A stretch of DNA of 64,000 nucleotides from an uncultured Subdoligranulum sp. GTDB taxonomy: Bacteria > Bacillota > Clostridia > Oscillospirales > Ruminococcaceae. Shown piece after piece: positions 1 to 7,405 of the stretch. Position 1 is the first letter of the stretch. Each line of letters starts with the position of its first letter. A model generated the notes under the pieces. The model was not told the origin of the DNA and did no database searches. It worked only from the letters and a program-made list of their open reading frames with translations. The stretch is taken from contig CALZZE010000011.1 in the NCBI GenBank assembly GCA_945830575.1, forward strand, positions 1 to 64,000. The letters run 5' to 3'. The position numbers were made by a program, and so were the translations under genes.

Positions 1-1035
1 CGCAGCGCCGAGCACTTTATTTTTATGGAGTACCACGCCATCGAGGATTCCACCGCCTGGCGGGGGCTGGAGGAGATTCTGGCCGCCAAGGCTGCGGCGG
101 GCGTGGATGTGCGGGTGTTCTACGATGACATGGGCAGCATCGGCTTTTTGAGCAAGCCCTTTGCCAGGCGCCTGCAAAGCGAGGGCATCCAGTGCCGGGT
201 GTTCAACCCGCTGCTGCCGGTGCTCAACGTGTTCATGAACAACCGGGATCACCGCAAGATCACCGTGGTGGACGGGCAGGTGGGCTTTACCGGTGGGTAC
301 AATCTGGCGGACGAGTATTTCAACCTCACCCACCCCTACGGCCAGTGGAAGGACACCGGCCTGCGGCTGGAGGGCGGCGCGGTGCGCAGCCTGACGGCGA
401 TTTTTCTGGAAATGTGGAACGCCACCCAGAACACCCCGGACGACCCGGCGGCGTTTCTGGTCCCGGCGGCGGTGCCGGCGGACGCGGCGGGCTTCGTCAT
501 TCCCTACGCCGACAGCCCGCTGGACGGCCAGCCCACCGGCGAGGATGTGTATCTGAACATTCTCAAAAACGCCAAACGGTACGTGTACATCACCACGCCG
601 TATCTCATCATCAACGACGAGATGCAGCGGGAACTGACGCTGGCGGCCCAGCGGGGCGTGGATGTGCGCATCGTCACGCCGGGCATCCCGGACAAAAAGG
701 TGGTTTACCGGGTCACCCGCAGCTACTACGGCGATCTGGCCACGGCGGGGGTGCGCATCTTCGAGTACACGCCGGGCTTTGTCCACGCCAAGCAGTTTGT
801 GGCGGATGACGAGGTGGCCGCCTGCGGCACCATCAACATGGATTACCGCAGCCTGTACCTGCATTTCGAGAACGGCTGTTGGTTCTGCGGCTGTGACGCG
901 GTGGCGGACATGCGCCGGGATTTTGAGGAACTGTTCGCCGTCAGCACCGAGGTGACGGAGCAGTACGCCGGCAAGCGGGAACGGTGCGTGCGGGGCATCA
1001 ACGGCATTTTGCGGCTGTTCGGCCCGCTCATGTAA
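1..1035 (+). CDS. cls: Cardiolipin synthase (phospholipase D superfamily), 5'-truncated
   Basis: The reading frame is open from base 1, so the start lies outside the window; an internal ATG at 25 is not the true start. Two HKD catalytic motifs are present: HRKITVVD near codon 79 of the ATG-numbered frame, followed by GFTGGYN, and HAKQFVADD near codon 255, followed by GTINMDYRS. This paired arrangement is the hallmark of bacterial cardiolipin synthases, membrane enzymes that join two phosphatidylglycerols into cardiolipin and glycerol. The membrane-spanning N-terminus expected of the family must lie upstream. The visible part covers most of both catalytic lobes. The gene converges on the metal-chelate ABC ATPase and shares a terminator hairpin with it. 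Confidence 0.93.
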   Translation, partial: RSAEHFIFMEYHAIEDSTAWRGLEEILAAKAAAGVDVRVFYDDMGSIGFLSKPFARRLQSEGIQCRVFNPLLPVLNVFMNNRDHRKITVVDGQVGFTGGYNLADEYFNLTHPYGQWKDTGLRLEGGAVRSLTAIFLEMWNATQNTPDDPAAFLVPAAVPADAAGFVIPYADSPLDGQPTGEDVYLNILKNAKRYVYITTPYLIINDEMQRELTLAAQRGVDVRIVTPGIPDKKVVYRVTRSYYGDLATAGVRIFEYTPGFVHAKQFVADDEVAACGTINMDYRSLYLHFENGCWFCGCDAVADMRRDFEELFAVSTEVTEQYAGKRERCVRGINGILRLFGPLM

Positions 1036-1039
1036 AAAA

Positions 1040-1063
1040 GACAGGCTCCATCCGGGGCCTGTC
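1040..1063. terminator. Bidirectional intrinsic terminator
   Basis: GACAGGC and GCCTGTC form a perfect 7-bp stem with a run of A on the left and a T-rich right flank. It lies between the convergent cardiolipin synthase (ends 1035) and ABC ATPase (ends 1068). Confidence 0.7.
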
Positions 1064-1067
1064 TCTG

Positions 1068-1814
1068 TTATTGTCCGCCCGGCGTAAAGCAGCAGCCGAA
1101 GGGCGTTTCGTGGGCCGTCACGCCGAACACCCGGTCCAGTGTGCCGCTGCGCAGCACCGCCTGCGGCGCGTCAAAGGCCGCCAGACGGCCCTGCTCCAGC
1201 ACCGCCAGCCGGTCGCAGTAGCGCAGTGCCAGCGCCAGGTCGTGCAGCACCAGTAAAACGGTTTTGCCGGTCAGACTGCGCACCAGCTCCAGCAGCTCAA
1301 ACTGGCGGCCAAGGTCCAGATAGGTGGTCGGCTCGTCCAGCAATATCACCGGGGTGTCCTGCGCCAGCGCCATGGCAATGTATACCCGCTGCCGCTCCCC
1401 GCCGGACAGCGTGCGCAGATCCCGCCCCGCCCAGCGGTCCACCCCGGTCAGCGCCATGGCCCGGGCCACCGCCTGCCGGTCCTCGGGGCGCATCCGGCGG
1501 GACAGCCCCAGATAGGGGAACCGCCCGTGCCCCACCAGCGTTTCCACCGTGATGGCGGGCACGCTGCGGGTCTGGGGCAGGTAGGCCGCCACCCGGGCAA
1601 AGGCGCGGCGGTTTTCGGCGGCGGTGCGCCCGTTCACCGAAATGCTGCCCCCCGTCAGCGGCAGCTGCCCCGCAATGGCGCGCAGCAGCGTGGTTTTCCC
1701 GCTGCCGTTGGGGCCGACCAGCGCCGTCACCTGCCCGTCGGGGGCGGTCAGGCTCACCTCATGCAGGACGGCGCGTCCGCCGTACCCGGCGCAGACCTTT
1801 TGCAGCTCAATCAT
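1068..1814 (-). CDS. Metal-chelate (siderophore/heme/cobalamin-type) ABC transporter ATPase
   Basis: A 248-residue nucleotide-binding subunit of the FepC/FhuC/BtuD class. It shows Walker A GPNGSGKTT, signature LSGGERQR, Walker B VILLDEPT and an H-loop His in LVLHDLA. The ATG at 1814 is chosen over longer in-frame extension because AAAGGAG sits just upstream and the family begins at this point. The start lies inside the last codons of the permease gene (8-bp overlap), implying translational coupling. It energises the permease encoded upstream and works with the divergently encoded lipoprotein at 2895. The substrate cannot be read from the sequence; ferric siderophore, heme and cobalamin are all possible. 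Confidence 0.9.
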   Translation of the reverse strand: MIELQKVCAGYGGRAVLHEVSLTAPDGQVTALVGPNGSGKTTLLRAIAGQLPLTGGSISVNGRTAAENRRAFARVAAYLPQTRSVPAITVETLVGHGRFPYLGLSRRMRPEDRQAVARAMALTGVDRWAGRDLRTLSGGERQRVYIAMALAQDTPVILLDEPTTYLDLGRQFELLELVRSLTGKTVLLVLHDLALALRYCDRLAVLEQGRLAAFDAPQAVLRSGTLDRVFGVTAHETPFGCCFTPGGQ

Positions 1815-2796
1815 ACAGACGGCTCCTTTTGCGGCGCAGCAGCAGAAACAGAAAAAACGGCCCGCCCACCAGCGAGAGCAGCACCCCCACCGGCAGCTCA
1901 AAGGGCGCAAACAGCACCCGCGCCGCCACATCGCACAGCAGCATCAAGTCGGCGCTGGCAAGGGCGGTCACCGGCAGCAGGCGGCGGTTGTCCCCGCCCA
2001 CCAGACGCCGGGCAATGTGCGGGGCCAGCAGCCCCACAAAGCCCAAAAGCCCCGCAAAGCTCACCGCCGCGCCCGCCAGCAGCGCCGCCGTCAGCAGCGC
2101 CGCAAACCGCACCCGCGCCACCGGCAGACCCAGCCCGGCGGCCATGTCCTCGCCCAGCTGCAAGACGTTCAGGTCCGCCGCCAGCAGCGCCGCCAGCACA
2201 AACCCCGCCGCCAGCCAGGGCAGCGCCCGCTGCACCTGTGCGGTGGTCACGCCGGACAGCGTGCCCAGCAGAAACGCCATGCTGCCCACCGCCACGTCGG
2301 GAAACAGCAGCTTCAGCGTGTTCATGCAGGCGGTCAGGATACTGCTGACCGTCACGCCGGCCAGAATCAGCGTGGTGCGGGACAGCCCCGCCACCGCCGC
2401 CAGCATCCAGATGAACAGCGCCGCCGCCAGCGCCCCCGCAAAGGCGGCCCCCGGCAGCAGCGCCGCCGCGCCGGGAACAAGGGACGCCGCCAGCAGCGCG
2501 CCCAGCCCCGCCCCGGCGTTCACGCCGATGACGTTGGGGCTGGCCATGGCGTTGTTCAGCACCGACTGAATGAGCGCCCCGGCCACCCCCAGCGCCGCGC
2601 CCGCCAGCACCGCCGCTGCGGTGCGGGGCAGCCGCACAAAGCATAAAATGCGCCACACCGGGTCGGCGGCATCGGCGGCGCACAGCGCCTGCCACAGCCG
2701 GGCGGGGGTGTACCACTGGCTGCCGCAGCCCACGCTCAGCAGCAGCGCCGCCGCCAGCAGCGCGCCCAGCGCCGCCGCACTGCGTTTGGTGCCCAT
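1807..2796 (-). CDS. Metal-chelate ABC transporter permease, FecCD family
   Basis: A 329-residue, very hydrophobic protein with about nine to ten membrane segments, the usual size for FecCD/BtuC permeases. The family-typical stretch GVNAGAGLGALLAA and the coupling-loop region GFVGLLAPHIARRLVG are both visible. Start ATG at 2796 is preceded by AAGGAGG. Its promoter overlaps that of the binding protein on the other strand, so the three importer subunits form a divergent unit: permease and ATPase leftward, binding protein rightward. Confidence 0.9.
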   Translation of the reverse strand: MGTKRSAAALGALLAAALLLSVGCGSQWYTPARLWQALCAADAADPVWRILCFVRLPRTAAAVLAGAALGVAGALIQSVLNNAMASPNVIGVNAGAGLGALLAASLVPGAAALLPGAAFAGALAAALFIWMLAAVAGLSRTTLILAGVTVSSILTACMNTLKLLFPDVAVGSMAFLLGTLSGVTTAQVQRALPWLAAGFVLAALLAADLNVLQLGEDMAAGLGLPVARVRFAALLTAALLAGAAVSFAGLLGFVGLLAPHIARRLVGGDNRRLLPVTALASADLMLLCDVAARVLFAPFELPVGVLLSLVGGPFFLFLLLRRKRSRLYD

Positions 2797-2820
2797 GGAC
2801 CCTCGCCTCCTTTTTATAGC

Positions 2821-2849
2821 ATTATACCCGCAAAACCGGCGGTTGACAA
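2821..2849 (-). promoter_or_regulatory. Promoter of the ABC permease-ATPase operon
   Basis: On the minus strand, TTGTCA (2844-2849) and TATAAT (2821-2826) are separated by 17 bp. The -35 shares five bases with the -35 of the divergent promoter. Confidence 0.75.
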
Positions 2850-2872
2850 GCCTGCCGCCCGCTGATTATACT
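2843..2872 (+). promoter_or_regulatory. Promoter of the ABC substrate-binding lipoprotein
   Basis: TTGACA (2843-2848) and TATACT (2867-2872) are separated by 18 bp. The hexamer TTGACA is on top of the opposing -35, so the two polymerases cannot bind at once and a single repressor could switch both. Confidence 0.75.
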
Positions 2873-2894
2873 TGGTAGGAAGGGAGAGAACGAC

Positions 2895-3854
2895 ATGAGC
2901 GATTGGAAACGGTTACTCTGCGGGCTGCTGGCGGCGCTGCTGCTGGCCGCCTGCGCCGCGCCCGCCCCAAGTGCGGCGGCACAGGACAGCGCGGTGGAAT
3001 TTGTGGACGCACAGGGCGCACAGGTGGCCCTGCAAAGCTGGGACCGGGTGGTATCGCTGTACGGCTCCTTTGCGGAGCTGTGGCTGCTGGCGGGCGGCAC
3101 GCTGGTGGGGGCCACCACCGACGCGGTGGAGGAGCGTGGCCTTGTCCTTGGCGAGGATGTGGCGCTGGTGGGCAATGTGAAAACCCCCAGCCTGGAGGAG
3201 GTGCTGGCGCTGGAGCCGGACTTCGTCATTCTGTCCGCCGACATTGAGGGACATGTGGCGCTGGACGAATCGCTCACCGACGTCGGGGTGCCCCACGCCT
3301 ATTTCCGGGTGGACAATTTCGAGGATTATTGCACGGTGCTGCGTCAGTTCTGCCGGATGACCGGCCGGGACGACCTGTTTGAGGAGTACGGCGCCGCCCA
3401 GCAGCAGCGGGTGGAGCGCATCAAAGCCGCAGCGGCGCAGATGCAGGACGCCGCGCCCACCGTGCTGCTCATCCGGGCCTACTCCACGGGGGCGAAGGCC
3501 AAGGGCACCGACATTTTTGCCGGGGCCATGCTGGCGGAACTGGGCGCCGACAACATCGTGACCCGCTACGACAGCCTGCTGGAGGACCTGAGCATGGAGA
3601 CCATCATTGCCGCCGACCCGGACATGATCCTGATGGTGCCCATGGGCGCCAACGAGGACGCGGCGGCGGCCTATATGGCGGAGCATTTTGAGGCAAACCC
3701 GGCGTGGGCGGGGCTGACGGCGGTGCAGAATGGCTGCTATGCCATGTTGCCCAAGGAGCTGTTCCACTACAAGCCCAACGCCCGCTGGGCGGACAGCTAC
3801 GCCTATCTGGCAAAAATCCTGTACCCACAGCTGACCGACGAACAGCTGGCATAA
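2895..3854 (+). CDS. Metal-chelate ABC transporter substrate-binding lipoprotein
   Basis: A 319-residue lipoprotein of the periplasmic-binding-protein class III (PF01497 type). A short hydrophobic signal ends in lipobox LLAAC with Cys20. The two-lobed fold is suggested by VVSLYGSFAELWLLAGG near the start of lobe one and the conserved EEVLALEPDFVI motif. Start ATG at 2895 follows GGAAGGGAG. It captures the chelate outside the membrane and hands it to the FecCD-type permease encoded divergently. The neighbouring CobW-like GTPases make a metal-related substrate plausible but do not identify the metal. Confidence 0.88.
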   Translation: MSDWKRLLCGLLAALLLAACAAPAPSAAAQDSAVEFVDAQGAQVALQSWDRVVSLYGSFAELWLLAGGTLVGATTDAVEERGLVLGEDVALVGNVKTPSLEEVLALEPDFVILSADIEGHVALDESLTDVGVPHAYFRVDNFEDYCTVLRQFCRMTGRDDLFEEYGAAQQQRVERIKAAAAQMQDAAPTVLLIRAYSTGAKAKGTDIFAGAMLAELGADNIVTRYDSLLEDLSMETIIAADPDMILMVPMGANEDAAAAYMAEHFEANPAWAGLTAVQNGCYAMLPKELFHYKPNARWADSYAYLAKILYPQLTDEQLA

Positions 3855-3859
3855 AAAAC

Positions 3860-3883
3860 GTGCCGTGGTGAAAACCACGGCAC
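3860..3883. terminator. Strong bidirectional terminator with GAAA loop
   Basis: GTGCCGTGGT and ACCACGGCAC form a perfect 10-bp stem closed by a GAAA tetraloop, with a run of A on the left and a run of T on the right. It serves the binding-protein gene (ends 3854) and the convergent GTPase (ends 3891). Confidence 0.9.
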
Positions 3884-3890
3884 ACATTTT

Positions 3891-4868
3891 TTAACTGAAC
3901 GTCACCACATCATCCACGGGGGCCTCAGCGGGGGCAACCTCCAGCGCGGTGAGCACCGGCCCGGCGGAATCCGGCATCTGGCCCTTGTAGATGGGATGGT
4001 ATTTCACCCGCACCTTGGCGGTGAGGGTGATCCAGGAGCGCTGCTCCAGTGTTTTGTACGCGGGGTATTTGCAGGGGAAACCCACAAACTGGATGTCCTG
4101 CACGCAGCAGGTCATGGCGAACCGCCCGGGCACGAAGGCGTCCTTGCCGGCACGGGAGGTCTGGCAGACCTGCGCCAGAAATTTCACCGTCTTGCCGTCA
4201 TATTTCTGCGGGTCATCCATGCAGTCCATATACCACACGCCGAAAAATTCGTCGGGAATCTCAATCACCGGCGCGTTCACGTCAAAGGGCAGCGGGTCGG
4301 GGATGTCGTCGTAGGCCACGCTGCCGTCCGCGAATTCGTAGGCAATGTCGCACCGGCGGCTGGCCTGACGCACCAGCTTGTGGATGAGCTGGCGGCTCTC
4401 GTCATCGTTGACCTTTTCCGCCCGGTTCACCACCAGCAGCTCGCTGATGCGCAGCTTGTCCAGCAGCAGGGCGCGCATGGCGTTGTCCCCGGCGTAGGTC
4501 TTGATGGTGGAGCCGTCCGCGGTGGCAAGGCACTGGTACACCACCCAGTTGTCCGGCATGGCGTCCATCAGGTCCTGATACAGCCACATGCCGTTGTACT
4601 CGATGATGACCCGCCCGCAGCCGGACTTTTCCTCCAGCATCTCGAGATTTTCCCGGGTCAGCTCGGATTTGTCCTCGATCTGCGCCACATGCACGCCGCC
4701 GAAGGCGAACCGCTCGGGGGCGTATTCCTCCTCGCCCTCCTCGCAGACCACCAGCAGCGTCTTGTCGCCGGAATCAAACTGCGGGTCCTCCATGGTTTCC
4801 TGAATGAAGGTGGTCTTGCCGCTTTCCAGCTGCCCCACAAACAGGTAAACGGGAATCTGTTGCTTCAT
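3891..4868 (-). CDS. P-loop GTPase related to CobW, with TIGR03943/YcgQ-like C-terminus
   Basis: A 325-residue protein opening with the P-loop GQLESGKTT (about residues 12-20) and a switch-like segment VIIEYNGMW. It looks like a divergent COG0523/CobW relative: it lacks the CxCC metal motif of its partner upstream. The C-terminal third, with a TCCVQD motif and VGFP, resembles the domain found in TIGR03943/YcgQ proteins; this assignment is by eye. It starts 12 bp after the His-rich CobW gene and is clearly co-transcribed with it. A role in delivering or sensing a metal together with that GTPase is an inference from context. Start ATG at 4868. Confidence 0.65.
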   Translation of the reverse strand: MKQQIPVYLFVGQLESGKTTFIQETMEDPQFDSGDKTLLVVCEEGEEEYAPERFAFGGVHVAQIEDKSELTRENLEMLEEKSGCGRVIIEYNGMWLYQDLMDAMPDNWVVYQCLATADGSTIKTYAGDNAMRALLLDKLRISELLVVNRAEKVNDDESRQLIHKLVRQASRRCDIAYEFADGSVAYDDIPDPLPFDVNAPVIEIPDEFFGVWYMDCMDDPQKYDGKTVKFLAQVCQTSRAGKDAFVPGRFAMTCCVQDIQFVGFPCKYPAYKTLEQRSWITLTAKVRVKYHPIYKGQMPDSAGPVLTALEVAPAEAPVDDVVTFS

Positions 4869-4880
4869 ACACGCCTCCGC

Positions 4881-6008
4881 TTACACGCCGAACAGCGCGG
4901 CCACCTTGGCCTCGTCCATCTGGCTGCCGATGACGCACAGCTTGCCGGTCACATCGGGAGTGCAGGGGCGCAGCTCCTGCTCGCCGGGGACCATGTCGAA
5001 TTCGTACCAGCTGTCGCCGCCGTCCACGATGCCCTTGGCGCGCAGAATCTGGCCGTACTCGCCGCTGTCCAGCGCGGTGAGCGCCTGTGCCAGCTGCTCT
5101 TTGGAGAACTTCTTGGCGGTCTCGCGGCCCCAGCTGGTGAAAATTTCGTCTGCGTCATGGTCGTGGTGATGGTGCCCGCAGCTGCACACGCCGTGCTCAT
5201 CGTAGTGATGCTCATGGTGGTGCTCGTGGTCGTGGTGGCAGCACTCGTCCTCATGGTCGTGATGGTGGTGCTCATGCTCCTCATGGTCGTGATGGTGGTG
5301 CTCGTGCTCCTCATGGTCGTGGTGATGATGGTGGTGATGCTCCTCCTCATCGCCATGCTCGGCGTTGGCTTTGCTGGCCTCGGCCAGCAGCTCCGCCACC
5401 AGATCCCGCTTGCCGTCCATCACCGACACGATCTGTGCGCCGGTCAGGGCGGTCCAGTCGGTGGTGACGATGGTGGCGGTGGGGTTCTTTTCGCTGAGCA
5501 GCGCCACGGCCTTGGCGATTTTCTCCTCGCTGGCGGAGCCGGTGCGGCTGAGAATGATGCAGGAGGCATGGCTCACCTGATCGTCATAGAACTCCCCGAA
5601 GTTCTTCATATACAGCTTGACCTTGTTCACATCGGCCACCGTCACAAAGCTGTTCAGCTCCACGGGCAGCGTCTCGGCCACGCCCTCCACGGCGCGGGTC
5701 ACATCGCTGAGCTTGCCCACGCCGGACGGCTCGATGAGGATGCGGTCGGGGTGGTAGGTGTCCACCACCTGCTTGAGCGCCTCCCGGAAATCTCCCACCA
5801 GAGAGCAGCAGATGCAGCCGGAGTTCAGCTCGTTCACCTGCACGCCGGCCTCGCGCATAAAGCCGCCGTCAATGCCGATCTCACCGAATTCGTTCTCGAT
5901 GAGCACCAGCTTTTCACCGGCGAAGGCCTCCTGGATCAGCTTTTTGATGAGCGTGGTCTTGCCGGCGCCCAGAAATCCGGAAAAAATATCGATTTTGGTC
6001 TTATTCAT
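4881..6008 (-). CDS. COG0523/CobW-family metallochaperone GTPase with histidine-rich insert
   Basis: A 375-residue GTPase. Walker A is GFLGAGKTT (residues 11-19), and the diagnostic metal motif GCICC follows with Cys65, Cys67 and Cys68. A His/Asp/Glu-rich stretch at about residues 220-290, built from near-repeats of HDHEEHEHHHH plus a Cys pair, probably chelates Zn, Co or Ni. The C-terminal CobW domain follows it. Families of this kind insert or store metals, often under zinc limitation. The usual NKxD guanine-specificity motif reads LSRTG here, a replacement seen in some subgroups. Start ATG at 6008 has GGGAGG upstream. A TATAAT at 6038-6043 lacks a convincing -35, so activator control is possible. 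Confidence 0.88.
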   Translation of the reverse strand: MNKTKIDIFSGFLGAGKTTLIKKLIQEAFAGEKLVLIENEFGEIGIDGGFMREAGVQVNELNSGCICCSLVGDFREALKQVVDTYHPDRILIEPSGVGKLSDVTRAVEGVAETLPVELNSFVTVADVNKVKLYMKNFGEFYDDQVSHASCIILSRTGSASEEKIAKAVALLSEKNPTATIVTTDWTALTGAQIVSVMDGKRDLVAELLAEASKANAEHGDEEEHHHHHHHDHEEHEHHHHDHEEHEHHHHDHEDECCHHDHEHHHEHHYDEHGVCSCGHHHHDHDADEIFTSWGRETAKKFSKEQLAQALTALDSGEYGQILRAKGIVDGGDSWYEFDMVPGEQELRPCTPDVTGKLCVIGSQMDEAKVAALFGV

Positions 6009-6076
6009 AGTTTGAACCTCCCTTGTTTCACAAACCTATTATAGCACCCTCGTCAAGAGTTTTTTCCCTGTAAATG

Positions 6077-7393
6077 TTATTTTTTTCTAAATTTATAAAG
6101 ATACAGCGGCACTTCAAAGGCCAGCATGGCGCTCCAGCCCGCCGCGCAGGCGAAGGCGATGCCCGGCAGACCCAGACGCGGCGCCAGCAGCGCCGTGCCG
6201 ATGACCCGCAGGCAGGTCTGCACAAAGGTGCCCAGCAGCGTGATGCGCAGCCGACCCATGCCCCGGTAAAAGCCCTGGAACCCGTTGGTCATGGCGGGCA
6301 GCAGATAAAACGCCGCCATCAGGCCCAGATACCCGCTGCCAAGGGCCACCACCTGCGCCGCGCCCTCGCCGGTGACGAACAGCGACAGCAGCCCCCGGCG
6401 GGTCAGCAGCACCGCGCTGCCCAGCACCAGCCAGTACCCGGCCTCCAGCCGCAGCCCGGCGGCAAAGCCCTGCCGGATGCGCTCCGGCCTGCCCGCGCCC
6501 CGGTTCTGCGCCACATAGGTGGTGATGCCCTGCGCGATGCTCTGCTCGGGGGTGAAGGCGAAATCGTCCACCCGGGTCACCGCGTTGAACGCCGCAATGG
6601 AGGACACCCCGAGCGCGTTCACCTGCCCCTGAATCAGCACCTTGCCGATGGGCTGGATGGCCTGCTGCAAGGCGGTGACACTGCCGTAGCGCAGAATGTC
6701 CCCCAGCAGCGCCCGGTCGATGCGCCAGCGGTCGGGGCAAAGGGGCTTGACCCGCGCTGTCAGATACCACCAGGCCAGCGCGGCGCTGGCCCCCTCCGCC
6801 GCCACGGTGGTGAGGGCGGAGCAGACGATGCCGAAGCCCAGCCCGCCGATGAACACAAGGTCAAGCCCGGCGTTGAGCAGCGCCGAGAAGGCGAGGAATT
6901 TCAGCGGCGTTTTGGCGTCCCCCACCGCCTTGAACCCGGCGGCGAGAGCATTGTAGAAAAAGGTGAAGGGCGCGCCCAGAAAGGTGATGCGCAGATACAC
7001 CGTGGTGATGCCGAAAATGTCGGCGGGCACCGCCAGCGCCCGCAGCAGCAGCGGCGCGGCCAGCACGCCCAGCGCCGCCACGGCGCAGCAAAGCCCCGCG
7101 CCGAACAGCAGCGTGGTGGCCAGCACCGACCGCAGCCGGGGCTGGTCTTTGGCGCCGAAGGACTCGCTCATCAGCACCCCCGCGCCGATGCACAGCCCGG
7201 AAATGGCGAGGATCACCAGATTCATCACCGGCCCGGCGATGCCCTCGGCGGCCAGCGCCTCCTGCCCGATGAACCGCCCCGCAATGATGGAATCCACCGC
7301 GTTGTAGGCCAGCTGCAGCCAGTTGCCCAGCATCAGCGGCAGGGCATAACGCCACAGCAGCGGCCCGGGACGGCCGGTGGTCATGTCAGTCAC
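6077..7393 (-). CDS. MATE-family multidrug/lipid exporter
   Basis: A 438-residue, 12-segment membrane protein of normal MATE length. The N-terminal half carries the typical PLMLGNWLQLAYNAVDS pattern and the second half repeats the fold. MATE proteins export drugs or metabolites using Na+ or H+ gradients. GTG at 7393 is preferred over the ATG three codons later because AAGGGGG sits seven bases before the GTG but too far from the ATG. It starts 12 bp after the GtrII-like gene, so it is the last gene of the 9887-6077 operon. Cargo linked to those glycosyltransferases is possible but unproven. Confidence 0.88.
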   Translation of the reverse strand: MTDMTTGRPGPLLWRYALPLMLGNWLQLAYNAVDSIIAGRFIGQEALAAEGIAGPVMNLVILAISGLCIGAGVLMSESFGAKDQPRLRSVLATTLLFGAGLCCAVAALGVLAAPLLLRALAVPADIFGITTVYLRITFLGAPFTFFYNALAAGFKAVGDAKTPLKFLAFSALLNAGLDLVFIGGLGFGIVCSALTTVAAEGASAALAWWYLTARVKPLCPDRWRIDRALLGDILRYGSVTALQQAIQPIGKVLIQGQVNALGVSSIAAFNAVTRVDDFAFTPEQSIAQGITTYVAQNRGAGRPERIRQGFAAGLRLEAGYWLVLGSAVLLTRRGLLSLFVTGEGAAQVVALGSGYLGLMAAFYLLPAMTNGFQGFYRGMGRLRITLLGTFVQTCLRVIGTALLAPRLGLPGIAFACAAGWSAMLAFEVPLYLYKFRKK

Positions 7394-7405
7394 GGAAAAG
7401 CCCCC

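Noticed and set aside
5150-5345. His-rich codon run resembling an artificial purification tag or contamination
   Set aside because: It lies inside an intact CobW family frame with interspersed Asp, Glu and Cys, as natural metal-binding loops have.
6038-6056. Sigma-A promoter for the CobW operon (TTGACG plus TATAAT)
   Set aside because: The two hexamers are only 7 bp apart, so they cannot form one promoter; the TATAAT alone was noted in the gene entry.
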